Assembly (NCBI GenBank): GCA_965214085.1 | Contig: OZ243937.1 | Span: 3,162,001 to 3,226,000, forward strand | Direction: 5' to 3' | Length of the DNA stretch: 64,000 nucleotides | Source: UBA6055 sp965214085 | GTDB lineage: Bacteria; Chloroflexota; Anaerolineae; Aggregatilineales; Phototrophicaceae | Shown here: in pieces, positions 50,514 to 59,516 of the stretch | Layout of the letters: each line of letters opens with the position of its first letter | Position numbering within the stretch: the first letter of the stretch is position 1 | Notes under the pieces: model-generated | Databases searched by the model: none | What the model was told of the DNA's origin: nothing | The model's input: only the letters and a program-made list of their open reading frames with translations | Position numbers and translations under genes: made by a program

Positions 50514-51614
50514 ATGTACAAGTCGTTTCGGGTGAAGAATTTCCGCTGCTTCAAGGACTTGCGGATCAACGATCTGGGCCGGGTTAATCTGATAGCGGGG
50601 AAGAATAATACTGGGAAGACTGCGCTGCTTGAGGCGATGTACTTGCTGGCTGGCGATCTTGATTCGAACGCCATGCTAAAAAAGGATGTGAAATACGGGC
50701 GGCGTTTGACTAGACATTCAGATTCTGATTGGAGTAGGTCCGCAACCCTCTTCGCCGTATTCAAGGACTTCAACCTAGAATCGCAGATTGAGCTTTCCGC
50801 CTGTGTTCAGGATTCTCTGTTAACTAACAATACTGGGAATTCCATTTTCAAACTGAAGATTGCCGCTGTTCAAGACCTTGGCCTAGAATCTGACAGGCTG
50901 CTAGACGCCTTTTTTAACAGGCGCTATGAGCGGTCAGCTGATGATGCAGAGGTGCTAAAGCTAGTCTCAGATCTTAATGAAAACCCTCTATATATTCTGC
51001 TGACCGACGGAAGGCTCCAATATTCTCAGTATCGACCGACGCCAATACTTTCGACTACATTCTTGCCAGCAAGAGAACGAGTAAAGAGAGATGATACCGC
51101 AAGCCGCTTTAGCGCGTTACAGGATGAGAAGCGGATCCAGATACTCCTAGACGACCTCAAGATCATTGAGCCAAGACTGGAGGATTTACGCTTAAGCGCG
51201 AAGGACAGAAGCTCGGAAATCGTCGCCGATATTGGCTTGGCAGAGCTTGTACACATGAGGCATTTAGGCGATGGCATAATTAGGCTGACCGATATTCTAC
51301 TAGCAATTCATCAGATTCACGATGGAGCAATCTTCATCGACGAAATCGAAAATGGCATCCACCATTCTGTACAAACGAAAGTATGGGAAGCCATCGGCCA
51401 AGCCGCGCGGGCACAGGACGTCCAGGTCTTCGCCACGACGCACAGCCTGGAGATGATTGAAGCCGCGCACGAAGCCTTCAAGGACGATGAAGTCGATGAT
51501 TTTCGCTTCCACCGCCTTTATCGCGACTCAACGACGGGCAATTTAGAGGCGCGAACTTACAATGAATACAGTATCGGGGCAGCCATCAGCCGAAAGCACG
51601 AGGTTCGCGGATGA
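50514..51614 (+). CDS. AAA15-family ATPase of a two-gene defence module
   Basis: 366 residues. Walker A AGKNNTGKTALLEAMYLL at residue 28 follows the FRVKNFRCFKDL start typical of AAA15/OLD-type ATPases. HLGDGIIRLTDILLAI is the signature region, GAIFIDEIENGIHH Walker B, and VFATTHSLEMIEAA the switch His. There is no fused TOPRIM; it is supplied by the next gene, which overlaps by ATGA. This layout resembles PARIS (AriA/AriB), AbiL and split OLD systems. The start is ATG 50514 with GGGAAGG upstream; TATAAT near 50471 may be its -10. Confidence 0.85.
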   Translation: MYKSFRVKNFRCFKDLRINDLGRVNLIAGKNNTGKTALLEAMYLLAGDLDSNAMLKKDVKYGRRLTRHSDSDWSRSATLFAVFKDFNLESQIELSACVQDSLLTNNTGNSIFKLKIAAVQDLGLESDRLLDAFFNRRYERSADDAEVLKLVSDLNENPLYILLTDGRLQYSQYRPTPILSTTFLPARERVKRDDTASRFSALQDEKRIQILLDDLKIIEPRLEDLRLSAKDRSSEIVADIGLAELVHMRHLGDGIIRLTDILLAIHQIHDGAIFIDEIENGIHHSVQTKVWEAIGQAARAQDVQVFATTHSLEMIEAAHEAFKDDEVDDFRFHRLYRDSTTGNLEARTYNEYSIGAAISRKHEVRG

Positions 51615-52327
51615 GCCATGAAACTCCGCACGGCGAATTGCGCCTACTCGTGGTTGAAGGCGCCGGTGACGAGTACTTTTTCACTAAGCTACTCGAGCAG
51701 CTTGAAAAGCAGGATTCCTTTGAATTCGTGGACTGCGAAGGCAAGGATAATCTGGACGAAGAATTGATTGGTATATTGAACCGCGACGATTTCGCACAAA
51801 TTGCTGACATCGGAATTGTGCTTGACAACGACTATCCTGAGAATCGAAATGGAGACAACGCTTTCGCCACAGTTATCGAGGCAATTGACGCTGCGAATGA
51901 GAATTTCACTGAGAATAATCCGATGATTTCACGGGAGCTTCCAAAACCAAATGCACCACGTGAGATCACCGTTGACTGTCCTCGTGTCTCGGTGTTGCTC
52001 CTCCCTTCTGATAATGAGGATGGTGCGGTTGAAGACCTCGTGTTCTCCGCCCTTCCAAAAGACGGCATACTAGATTGTGTAGATACATACTTCGGTTGTC
52101 TTGTCGAAGCCGGTGTTAAACCAAATATACAAAGACTCCCAAAAAGCAAGCTCAGTGTATACATTTCGGGAAAAGTAACCGACGTAGATTTCGCACGGCA
52201 CGATGACGCTAAGCGTCTGTTCTTATCACAGGCTTTAGATATGAAATGGTGGCAAGAAGAAGATATGTGGGACAAACCCGCCTTCGACGAAGCCAAAGCC
52301 TTTCTCAAGCAACTCCTCTCCGAGTGA
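51611..52327 (+). CDS. TOPRIM-like (DUF3226/DUF4435-type) partner of the AAA15 ATPase
   Basis: 238 residues. LLVVEGAGDEYFFTKLLEQL has the TOPRIM Glu (VEG) and following Asp. ADIGIVLDNDYPENR has the D-x-D pair at the second position. Together these are the metal-binding residues of TOPRIM nuclease domains. The C-terminal half is helical and acidic. Coupling to the ATPase gene by ATGA indicates one complex. In PARIS-like systems the TOPRIM subunit is released or activated when the ATPase senses an anti-restriction protein; whether that applies here is unknown. Confidence 0.75.
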   Translation: MSHETPHGELRLLVVEGAGDEYFFTKLLEQLEKQDSFEFVDCEGKDNLDEELIGILNRDDFAQIADIGIVLDNDYPENRNGDNAFATVIEAIDAANENFTENNPMISRELPKPNAPREITVDCPRVSVLLLPSDNEDGAVEDLVFSALPKDGILDCVDTYFGCLVEAGVKPNIQRLPKSKLSVYISGKVTDVDFARHDDAKRLFLSQALDMKWWQEEDMWDKPAFDEAKAFLKQLLSE

Positions 52328-52421
52328 GCGCCCCCGCCCAGCGCACCTGCGATTATGTCCTATGCCTCGGCCCTTGTGGTAAGCTAGGCTAAGCGCAAGC
52401 ACTGTTCCCCCGGAGGTCGTC

Positions 52422-53789
52422 ATGTCCACGCTCAGCCAAGGCCTGCCCTGGATAATCGCCGCGGCGGCCGGCGTAGGTCTCTTCATCGCATTCGCCATCT
52501 GGGGCGGCATCCCCGCGGATGTGAACGCCAGCGCCTTCTGGGCGCAGAGCGCTATCTTCTTGCTGGTCATCTGCGCCTTCGTGCTGGCCTTTTGGCGCCT
52601 GCTGGTTCGTCCATTGGCGCCCGGCTTGCGTCAGCCGCTGAAAGACGCCCTGACCTCCCGGACGCGCGAGCTCCTGGCGCTGATTCTGGCATTTGGCGGC
52701 TTCGCCAGCGTGGTCGGCGGCGTATGGGACGAAGTGTGGCACCGCAGCTACGGCATACCCTTTGGCGAGGACTTGTTGTGGCGCCCGCACCTGCTGATCT
52801 ATTTCGGCTTCGCCACCGCCAGCGCCTGCGGCTTCTGGGCGCTGCTCTATCTCAATCGCCATTTGCGCGGCAATTTTCAGCAGCGATTCCGCGCCAACAC
52901 CATGGTCGGGCTGCTCATCCTGAATGCGGCTTTTCTGCTCTACGCTTTACCGGCCGATCCGGTCTGGCATTTGATCTTCGGCGAAGACATCACGCCCTGG
53001 AGCGTACCGCATCTGATTCTGCTGATCAGCTTCGTCTTGACCCAGCTGCTGGCACTGGAGCTGCACGTTTCGACCTGGCGGCGTCAGGAATGGCAAGTCA
53101 TCTTCAAGCTGCGGCTGAGCGAGGTCTTGTCCCTGCTGATATTGGCAGCCGTGCAGATGCTGTGGCTGCAGCTCATGCTGATTGACTGGGACGCGGCCAT
53201 TGTCGGCGTAAATCTTGGCTTACTTGAAGTGTATCGTCCGGAATGGCTGCTGGCGGCGAACCTGAGCGCCTGCGTAATCTTTATCGGCGTGGTTGCCACG
53301 CGCGTAACCCGCTGCGCCGGGGCGGCGACTGCTGCCGGGCTGTTGGCTTTGGTCATTCGCCTGGCGCTGATTCGTCTGTTCGACGCGGACATGCTGCAAG
53401 TCGCGGCTTGGGTCGCCGCTTTGCTTCCGCTGATCGCCATCGACATTTGGGCTTATTATTCCAGCGTGATACGCAAAACGGAGCCGGGCTGGCGCGCTAC
53501 GGCAATCGCCGTCATCGCCGCCATGGTCCTGAACGCGCCCGTGATTCGCAGCTTGTACCAACTGCCTAATACGGACGACCTGGCCTACGCTGCCGCGATT
53601 ATCGCAACGGCTGCGGGCATGAGCTGGTTCGCCAATCAGCTGGCCGACGCCATGCTGCGCCAGCGTCAGGCGACCGTTTCCGCTCAGCCCGCGCGCCAGA
53701 GCATCAAGCCGATACGCTCTTTTGGCATTCTGGCCGCTTTCCTGGCTTTCATTGTCGTCTTCATCGCGACAGCCGTTCCCCCGGTCTAA
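52422..53789 (+). CDS. Uncharacterised polytopic membrane protein
   Basis: 455 residues with about 12 hydrophobic segments (WIIAAAAGVGLFIAFAIW, FLLVICAFVLAFWRLLV, LLILNAAFLLYALPA, LILLISFVLTQLLAL, LLILAAVQMLWLQLML and others). One cytosolic or external loop contains WDEVWHRSYGIPFGEDLLW; the conserved-looking H, D and E residues there could be a metal site. No transporter family is recognised. The downstream lipoprotein gene starts 3 bp after its stop, so they form one unit. The start is at ATG 52422, behind GGAGG. Confidence 0.7.
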   Translation: MSTLSQGLPWIIAAAAGVGLFIAFAIWGGIPADVNASAFWAQSAIFLLVICAFVLAFWRLLVRPLAPGLRQPLKDALTSRTRELLALILAFGGFASVVGGVWDEVWHRSYGIPFGEDLLWRPHLLIYFGFATASACGFWALLYLNRHLRGNFQQRFRANTMVGLLILNAAFLLYALPADPVWHLIFGEDITPWSVPHLILLISFVLTQLLALELHVSTWRRQEWQVIFKLRLSEVLSLLILAAVQMLWLQLMLIDWDAAIVGVNLGLLEVYRPEWLLAANLSACVIFIGVVATRVTRCAGAATAAGLLALVIRLALIRLFDADMLQVAAWVAALLPLIAIDIWAYYSSVIRKTEPGWRATAIAVIAAMVLNAPVIRSLYQLPNTDDLAYAAAIIATAAGMSWFANQLADAMLRQRQATVSAQPARQSIKPIRSFGILAAFLAFIVVFIATAVPPV

Positions 53790-53791
53790 TC

Positions 53792-54574
53792 TTGCGCAAA
53801 AGCGCTATACTTGTCCGCGTGCAAGCGAACTTTCGATATCCAATAGCGGCGCGCCTGCTCGTCAGCCTCAGCCTGGCTTGGCTGCTGACGGCTTGCAGCG
53901 CCGTCGAGCTGCGACAGCAGATGGCTAGCCAGACCGCCGCCGCCGACCTCGCGCAGACCATCGCCGCGGAGGGACCGGCCGCCGATGCCCGCGCCACCCT
54001 GGCGGCTTATCAAGCGACAGCGGGGGCGCAGTTGCAGCTCGCCACGCGGTCAGCCGCGACCTTGATTGCGCTGGAGACGGCTGCCACAGCCAGCCCGCCA
54101 GCGACCAGCCGCCCCGATTTCACCTTTAGCGCGGCCGACACGGTCGTCTTTGGCGCGGCGCCGATCGACAGCGACCGGCTGAACATCATCGCCGCACTAG
54201 CCTTTGACGCCGATGGAGAGTTACTGGCGGCGACGCGGGCCGGCGAGGTGTATCGGCTGAGCGACAAGGACGGCGACGGGCTGGCGGAGGAGACCGTGCT
54301 GATTTTCTCGGACGAACAAGAAGCGCTGGGACAAGTGTCCGGCATGTTCCTGAGGGGCTCCAGCTTGCTGCTGACACACGGCGGCGCGCTCAGCCAGCTG
54401 CGCGACGAGGACGGCGACGGCCGCTATGAGACGGTAACGCTGCTCAGCGAGGGGCTGCCGGCCGAGCAGAGCGCCTTGCGCGCCAGCAACGGCATCGTCC
54501 AGGCGCCGGACGGGCGGCTCTTCAGCTCCGATGTCGCTACGGGCGAGATCCTGCAAGTTCTGCTGCGGGAATAG
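53792..54574 (+). CDS. Lipoprotein with a short propeller-like, Ca2+-loop domain
   Basis: 260 residues from a TTG start three bases after the previous stop. The lipobox LLTACS places lipid-modified Cys at about residue 34. The next 65 residues are an Ala-rich helix (TAAADLAQTIAAEGPAADAR), probably a spacer. The C-terminal 150 residues have LAFDADGELLAATRAGEVYRL (a propeller-blade-like strand set) and two DxDxDG loops, LSDKDGDGLAEE and RDEDGDGRYE, suitable for Ca2+. It looks like the N-terminal fragment of a sugar-dehydrogenase/NHL-like propeller, so it may be truncated. Exported and membrane-tethered. Confidence 0.7.
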   Translation: MRKSAILVRVQANFRYPIAARLLVSLSLAWLLTACSAVELRQQMASQTAAADLAQTIAAEGPAADARATLAAYQATAGAQLQLATRSAATLIALETAATASPPATSRPDFTFSAADTVVFGAAPIDSDRLNIIAALAFDADGELLAATRAGEVYRLSDKDGDGLAEETVLIFSDEQEALGQVSGMFLRGSSLLLTHGGALSQLRDEDGDGRYETVTLLSEGLPAEQSALRASNGIVQAPDGRLFSSDVATGEILQVLLRE

Positions 54575-54685
54575 CCGCGCTGTTGGAAATTGGTTGGCAC
54601 TTGCAAACTGTATCCTTCCAATATACGCTACGCTCCGCAGGGTTTTGATAGGCGCGGGATCGTATCTTCAATGGAGAACAAGCGC

Positions 54686-55093
54686 ATGAGTGATTTCAAC
54701 AAGCAGATTATCGAAGAGTTTCGGGCAAATGACGGCAAGGTTGGCGGTTTCTTTGAAGGCGCGACTTTACTGCTATTACATACGATTGGCGCGAAAAGCG
54801 GGCTTGAGCGAATTAATCCGGTGGTGTATTTAGCTGAAAGCAATCGCTATGTGATTATCGCTTCCAAAGCGGGCGCGGATACCCATCCGGATTGGTATCA
54901 TAATATTGTCGCCAATCCTGAAGTCACAGTGGAAGTTGGCAGCAAAACCTTTCCAGCGCTGGCAAGCATTGCCTCGGAACCTGAGCGTACTGAATTGTAC
55001 GAAAAAATGGAAGCGCAGCATACTGGATTTACCGAGTACAAAAGCAAGACCACACGGGTCATACCGGTTATCACCTTAAGCTCTAAGTCATAA
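54686..55093 (+). CDS. Deazaflavin (F420)-dependent nitroreductase-family protein
   Basis: 135 residues. The split-barrel DDN family pattern is clear: LLLLHTIGAKSGLERINPVV (cofactor phosphate-binding segment), YVIIASKAGADTHPDWYHNI and VANPEVTVEVG. Members bind F420 or flavin/haem-like cofactors and reduce diverse quinones or nitro compounds. GGAG nine bases before ATG 54686 favours this start; ATG 54671 gives five more residues. It stands alone. Confidence 0.85.
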   Translation: MSDFNKQIIEEFRANDGKVGGFFEGATLLLLHTIGAKSGLERINPVVYLAESNRYVIIASKAGADTHPDWYHNIVANPEVTVEVGSKTFPALASIASEPERTELYEKMEAQHTGFTEYKSKTTRVIPVITLSSKS

Positions 55094-55434
55094 TCTTCGC
55101 ACCTTGCTTGCTCAATCTCGCTGAGCGGCGGTTATCCTGTTTTGAACCGGGTATAGCCGCTTGATTTGTCAACGATCTGAAATGCGCGCTGTGGATCTCG
55201 CGCTGCTGGCGTCCGCGCTGAGCCGGGTTCATGCCGACGGCGCAGTTGAAGAGAGCTGACGCTGTTGGCGGTCGAGCCAATGCTCGCCCCTACGCACATG
55301 TCGTTGCATGCGGAGGCAGCGCCTGCCATTCTTCCGCCCTTTGACCCGCATACGGCCAGGCAACGGTGTTTGCCGCAGCGCCTGCGTTCGCGTTATGCTC
55401 TTAGGGACGGCAGCATGAGTGGAAGTGGCGCAGG
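55094..55434. other. Intergenic region before sthA
   Basis: No gene. A GGTCGAGCCAATGCTCGCCCC module at about 55269-55291 is a decayed copy of the dispersed GGGCGAGC hairpin. The remainder shows no structure I can name; a minus-strand frame of 65 codons here has no support. Confidence 0.4.
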
Positions 55435-56913
55435 ATGGCTGAAAGACTTGCAGCTACGAAGCCGACTAGCAACGGCAAACCACAAGCTGAACCCTTACCG
55501 GCGCCCAAACCGCGGCGTTACGATTACGATATTGTCATCATCGGCTCGGGACCAGCCGGGCACCGCGCGGCGATTCAGTCGGCCAAGCTGGGCAAGCGGG
55601 TGGCGGTGATCGAGAAGAAGACGCTTATCGGCGGCGTATCGGTGAATACGGGCACCATCCCGTCGAAGACCCTGCGCGAAGCGGTGCTGCATCTGTCGGG
55701 CTTTCGCCAGCGCTCGATCTACGGCGCCTCCTACACGGTCAAGCAGAACATCACCATGAGCGACTTGCTGCTGCGCGCCGACCACGTGATTCGGCACGAG
55801 ATCGAGATCAGCCGGCATCAACTGCAGCGCAACGGCGTGGAGCTGTTCGCCGGCATCGCCACGCTGGTCAACGAGCACACGGTGCATCTCGGCTTCGTCG
55901 ACAAAAAGGGCGAGGACGAGATTACGACGCGGCATATCATGATCGCCGTGGGCACGACAGTGGTGAAGCCGCCGCATATCCCCTTCGATGGCGAGACGAT
56001 TTTCACCAGCGACGGCTTGCTCAAGCTGGACCATCTGCCGCGGACGCTGACCGTGGTCGGGGGCGGCGTCATTGGCTGCGAGTACGCTTGTATGTTCGCC
56101 ACCCTGGGCGCGCAAGTGACGCTGGTGGAGCTGAGCGACCGGCTGCTGGATTTCGTCGATCACGAGATCGTGGACGCGCTGGTGTATCACATGCGGCAGC
56201 AGCGGGTGACCCTGCGCCTGGGCGAGAACGTGCGCACGATCGAACACTGCGAGACGCGGTATGGCACGGGCGTCAAGACCTGCCTCGAGAGCGGCAAGGA
56301 GATCGTCACCGAGAAGGCGCTTTACGCCATCGGACGGCAAGGCGCAACCCGCAGCCTCGGCTTGGAGACAATCGGCATCGTGCCGGACAAGCGCGGGCGC
56401 ATCCAGGTGAACGAGCATTATCAGACAGCCATCCCCAGCATTTACGCGGTGGGCGATGTGGTGGGTTTCCCCAGCTTGGCCTCGACATCCATGGAGCAAG
56501 GGCGCATGGCGGCATGTCACGCTTTCGGCGTCGAACATCAGAGCATCCCCGAGCTTTTCCCCTACGGCATCTACGCCATCCCCGAGATAAGCACCTGCGG
56601 CGCCAACGAAGAGGAGCTGACGCGGGCCGGCATCCCCTACGAGATCGGCAAAGCCTACTACAAGGAAATCGCGCGCGGGCAAATCCTGGGCGATACCATC
56701 GGCATGCTCAAGCTGGTTTTTCATCGCGAGAATCACAAGCTGCTGGGTGTGCATATCATCGGCGAAGGCGCGAGCGAGCTGATCCACATCGGGCAGACGG
56801 TGATGGCTTTCGGCGGCACGGTCGATTATTTCATCAATAACGTGTTCAACTATCCCACGCTGGCGGAGTGCTACAAGACGGCAGCCTTTGACGGGATTAA
56901 CCGGATTATGTAG
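55435..56913 (+). CDS. sthA: Soluble pyridine nucleotide transhydrogenase (SthA-type flavoprotein)
   Basis: 492 residues. FAD Rossmann motif DYDIVIIGSGPAGHRAAIQS at residue 30; GGVSVNTGTIPSKTLREA in place of the redox-active C-x4-C of lipoamide dehydrogenases, as expected for SthA; NAD(P) Rossmann LTVVGGGVIGCEYACMFATL; second FAD motif IYAVGDVVGFPSLA; dimer interface domain with VFHRENHKLLGVHIIGEGA. It transfers hydride between NADPH and NAD+ in the cytoplasm to balance redox pools. The N-terminal 25 residues are an extra Pro-rich tail. The C-terminus converges with the DUF2335 gene (8-bp overlap). Confidence 0.93.
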   Translation: MAERLAATKPTSNGKPQAEPLPAPKPRRYDYDIVIIGSGPAGHRAAIQSAKLGKRVAVIEKKTLIGGVSVNTGTIPSKTLREAVLHLSGFRQRSIYGASYTVKQNITMSDLLLRADHVIRHEIEISRHQLQRNGVELFAGIATLVNEHTVHLGFVDKKGEDEITTRHIMIAVGTTVVKPPHIPFDGETIFTSDGLLKLDHLPRTLTVVGGGVIGCEYACMFATLGAQVTLVELSDRLLDFVDHEIVDALVYHMRQQRVTLRLGENVRTIEHCETRYGTGVKTCLESGKEIVTEKALYAIGRQGATRSLGLETIGIVPDKRGRIQVNEHYQTAIPSIYAVGDVVGFPSLASTSMEQGRMAACHAFGVEHQSIPELFPYGIYAIPEISTCGANEEELTRAGIPYEIGKAYYKEIARGQILGDTIGMLKLVFHRENHKLLGVHIIGEGASELIHIGQTVMAFGGTVDYFINNVFNYPTLAECYKTAAFDGINRIM

Positions 56914-57439
56914 GCGGGTTGCCACGTCCTTGAGGCGGTGAGGGGTCTATCTTGGTTTCTGCATGAGATTCTCGCTCTCGACGCTGGTGGCGATCTCGGA
57001 CAATAAACGCGCCGGCAATAACCGTCACAGTGCCGCCTATGCCAAGCAAACCTTCAATGCTTTGTCCCTGTTGGATTGTGATGATGCTGCCAACAATAAG
57101 AACAAGCGCCAAGATGAAAGCAGCTATCAGTGAGAAAATGTCTCTCACGAAAAAGAAAATCAGAGTCCGCGACTCTGACCTATTTCGGTGTCGCCGGAAT
57201 TCCACCGACTCGGCTACGATAGTCTTCCGCGTATCCGCATCGTAGAGATTCAGTACATTTGGAGGTGGCAACGGACCAGAGAAGTGTCCGTAGATCTCAA
57301 TCTGGCTGACCAACTGAATCAGTTGAGCACGTTGTTCTTCTGGAATGTCTTTCAGCAGATCGGGCGATAAGGGAAAGTCAGAGGGAGGAATCTCCTCGCT
57401 CCAATTATCTGATGGGGTACCCTGTGACAAGTCGCTCAA
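56906..57439 (-). CDS. DUF2335-type membrane protein
   Basis: 177 residues. QIEIYGHFSGPLPPPNVL is the DUF2335 hallmark, followed by a charged helix and two membrane helices (IFSLIAAFILALVLIVGS and LLGIGGTVTVIAGAFIV). The function of the family is unknown; some members are linked to phage or mobile elements. ATG 57439 overlaps the stop of the small upstream gene by ATGA, so they form a two-gene unit. Codon use and base composition are a little AT-richer than the adjacent sthA. Confidence 0.75.
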   Translation of the reverse strand: MSDLSQGTPSDNWSEEIPPSDFPLSPDLLKDIPEEQRAQLIQLVSQIEIYGHFSGPLPPPNVLNLYDADTRKTIVAESVEFRRHRNRSESRTLIFFFVRDIFSLIAAFILALVLIVGSIITIQQGQSIEGLLGIGGTVTVIAGAFIVRDRHQRRERESHAETKIDPSPPQGRGNPPT

Positions 57440-57672
57440 GCACTATTCTCTTCCGCTTTCCGTTTCTCATGCTCTCCAATCGCCCACCACAGACTTGCGC
57501 CAACCGCTTCCCAGTCGGCGCGCATGGCATCGGCGTCGGAGCGCGCCAGTATCTGATTGGTGAACTCGTCGCCTTCCGAGCGCGTAAAGTCCATGAGGCT
57601 TGCCAAGCCACGCAGAAAAGAGTGCTTGGGCAAGTAGAATGAATTAGCGATCTTGCGTTTGTCGTATGCCAT
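57436..57672 (-). CDS. Small protein coupled to DUF2335, unknown
   Basis: 78 residues: MAYDKRKIANSFYLPKHSFL, then a charged helical stretch SLWWAIGEHEKRKAEE. The N-terminal 20 residues include a positively charged segment, and the rest is amphipathic helix. There is no recognised family. Translational coupling (ATGA) to the DUF2335 gene suggests a two-protein module, possibly toxin-antitoxin- or phage-derived; this is unproven. Confidence 0.6.
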   Translation of the reverse strand: MAYDKRKIANSFYLPKHSFLRGLASLMDFTRSEGDEFTNQILARSDADAMRADWEAVGASLWWAIGEHEKRKAEENSA

Positions 57673-58082
57673 GACAGTCCTCAGAATCTCAATTCATATA
57701 GATTAGCAAAATCTATTGTTCGACGCTAACCCATGGGCAAAGACACCACTATCTGTCAATAGCATATAGTCAGCGCTCCCGACTGTCAATGACTCCAAGT
57801 CCCCCTAGGCTATACTAGCCGCGCCATTTCACCCGCGAGGCAGCCCATGAAAAACCGATTCTAATGCGGCGACAATCTGACTTCGACCGCGACAGCACGG
57901 GACGTTATCGGCGGCGAATCGTTGGCAGCGAGAGGATGTTAGCGATGAAGGGGAGAGTAAGCGGGATAGAATTGATTCACCATGGCGGGCATCCAATGAA
58001 TATGGGAGGGGGCTTTATTCTCTGTGCCCTCTGCACCTCTGTGGTGAAACAAACGGGCGACTCACAGAATCGCCCCTACGAA
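57673..58082. repeat. Intergenic region with CACAGAG-type tract and module remnant
   Basis: Contains a CTGTGCCCTCTGCACCTCTG tract (about 58022-58041) and GGGCGACTCACAGAATCGCCCC, a degenerate hairpin near 58055-58076. The 5' part shows no gene or obvious structure. Confidence 0.5.
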
Positions 58083-59516
58083 CTACGAATTTAGCGCCCG
58101 CGCCCCCGCAAACACGGACTTCACACTCTCTCGATCTTGCGCGAAGAGCAACCCAGCGCTGACCTCGAAAGCCAGCTCGTCCGGCAGCGCGCTCACCTCA
58201 AAGGGGCGCGTCTGCTCGGGTTTGTCCAGCCGGTTGAGAGCGAAGCGCTCCCACTGCGCCAGCTCGGTTTCGATGGCGGACTTGGCAGTTGAAGCCCCTC
58301 CCTCATTTTGGGATGCCCGCAATAGAGATTTCGGGTGGGGTTTGGGGTGGGGGTAATTTTCGCCGCCCACAGGAAGCTCGCCCCAAGGCGCCGGCGGCAG
58401 CTGGAAGTAGGTCGCGCGCAGCTCGTTGATGCTCAGCAGGGGGTAAGCGGCGCGGATCTCGGCCAGGCGGGCTTCGGTATCGGTCGGGCGGATGTCGTCG
58501 AACTCGGCGACCAGGTTCGCGCCGTAGAAGGGCAGCAGCTCCTGGCTGATCTTCTGCGCCAGTCGCGCGAGCTTGGGATAGAGCGTGCGCTCGATGAATT
58601 GACGCTCGGCGACTTTGGCGTTGGCTTCGGTGGCGTTCTCGCTGACCAGGCCAACAGGGATGCCGAAGATATTAAGGATTTCGTCGCGCTGGGCTTTGCG
58701 GCCCTGCAGGAAGTCGAGGTCGGTGTGGCTCAAGCCGATGTGCTGCCACTCGACCGTGCCGCCGCGCAGGAATGCGGTTTTGCGCGCGCCCGCGCCGTAC
58801 TGCTGCCGCCATTCGCGTTTGATGCGCTCATAATCGGCATCGCTGACGAAGTCGCGGATGTTGACCACGCCAGCCGGCACGCCCTGATCTTGGCCGAAGG
58901 TATTGCGATTCCAGTCGGACATGTGGCGGTCGCTGAGCACGGCGCCGCGGGCGGCCGCGATGGGCGACAATCCGTAGAAGTCGTTGCCCGGGTGCCAGCG
59001 GCGGAAGTGAACCACCTCGATGGCGTCCAGGGGGATGAATTGGCCGTCAATCGCGTAGACATAGCCGGCCACGACGCGCTCTGCGTCCGGCACGATGCTG
59101 ACGCGGTCGGGGCGCAGCACCCAGATTTCGCGCGGGACGCCGATAGCATCGCCAGCCAGGAACCAGTAAGCGTTGCCGTGCAGCTCCAGAGAGCCGATAG
59201 TCTGCTCCAGCAGCTCGAAGCCGCTGGTCAGCGGATTGGGCCCGCTGAGCAGCTGCTCCAGCGGGTGATTGGCGATGCCGACGCGCTTTTCGCCCTCCAG
59301 CCGGAAGACGCGCAGCGGCACCAGCGCGCCCGCTTCGGCGATGCGGTTGATGGCGACGTAGACCCAGGGCGACTGCTGATAGGCGCGGTCGGCATTGACC
59401 TCGACGGGCGGGCTGAGTTGGAAGCGGCTGCCCGCGGCGACCGACTCGAGGTGCGGGGCGCGCGGACGCAGCTGTCGGCGGCGATTGCTGAAAAAGTGGC
59501 TAAGCCAGGTGAACAC
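58083..59516 (-). CDS. HK97-family phage portal protein
   Basis: 477 residues from GTG 59516, seven bases behind AAAGGAGA. Portal motifs: VYVAINRIAEAGALVPLRVF, HGNAYWFL, VVHFRRWHPGNDFYGLSPIA (with the W-x2-P-x-N segment), and the AKVAERQFIERTLYPKLARL helix of the clip/stem region. The portal dodecamer is the DNA entry/exit gate of tailed-phage heads and docks the terminase. It is alone: no capsid, protease or head-tail genes adjoin. About 25 residues near the C-terminus (PHPKPHPKSLLRASQNEGG) are encoded by a foreign-looking insert at about 58285-58360. Confidence 0.9.
   Translation of the reverse strand: MFTWLSHFFSNRRRQLRPRAPHLESVAAGSRFQLSPPVEVNADRAYQQSPWVYVAINRIAEAGALVPLRVFRLEGEKRVGIANHPLEQLLSGPNPLTSGFELLEQTIGSLELHGNAYWFLAGDAIGVPREIWVLRPDRVSIVPDAERVVAGYVYAIDGQFIPLDAIEVVHFRRWHPGNDFYGLSPIAAARGAVLSDRHMSDWNRNTFGQDQGVPAGVVNIRDFVSDADYERIKREWRQQYGAGARKTAFLRGGTVEWQHIGLSHTDLDFLQGRKAQRDEILNIFGIPVGLVSENATEANAKVAERQFIERTLYPKLARLAQKISQELLPFYGANLVAEFDDIRPTDTEARLAEIRAAYPLLSINELRATYFQLPPAPWGELPVGGENYPHPKPHPKSLLRASQNEGGASTAKSAIETELAQWERFALNRLDKPEQTRPFEVSALPDELAFEVSAGLLFAQDRESVKSVFAGARALNS

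Noticed and set aside
55495..56925. 476-codon minus-strand frame opposite sthA
   Set aside because: It is the antisense of a well-conserved flavoprotein gene; the product is His/Arg/Asp-rich with no domain, as expected for GC-rich antisense frames.
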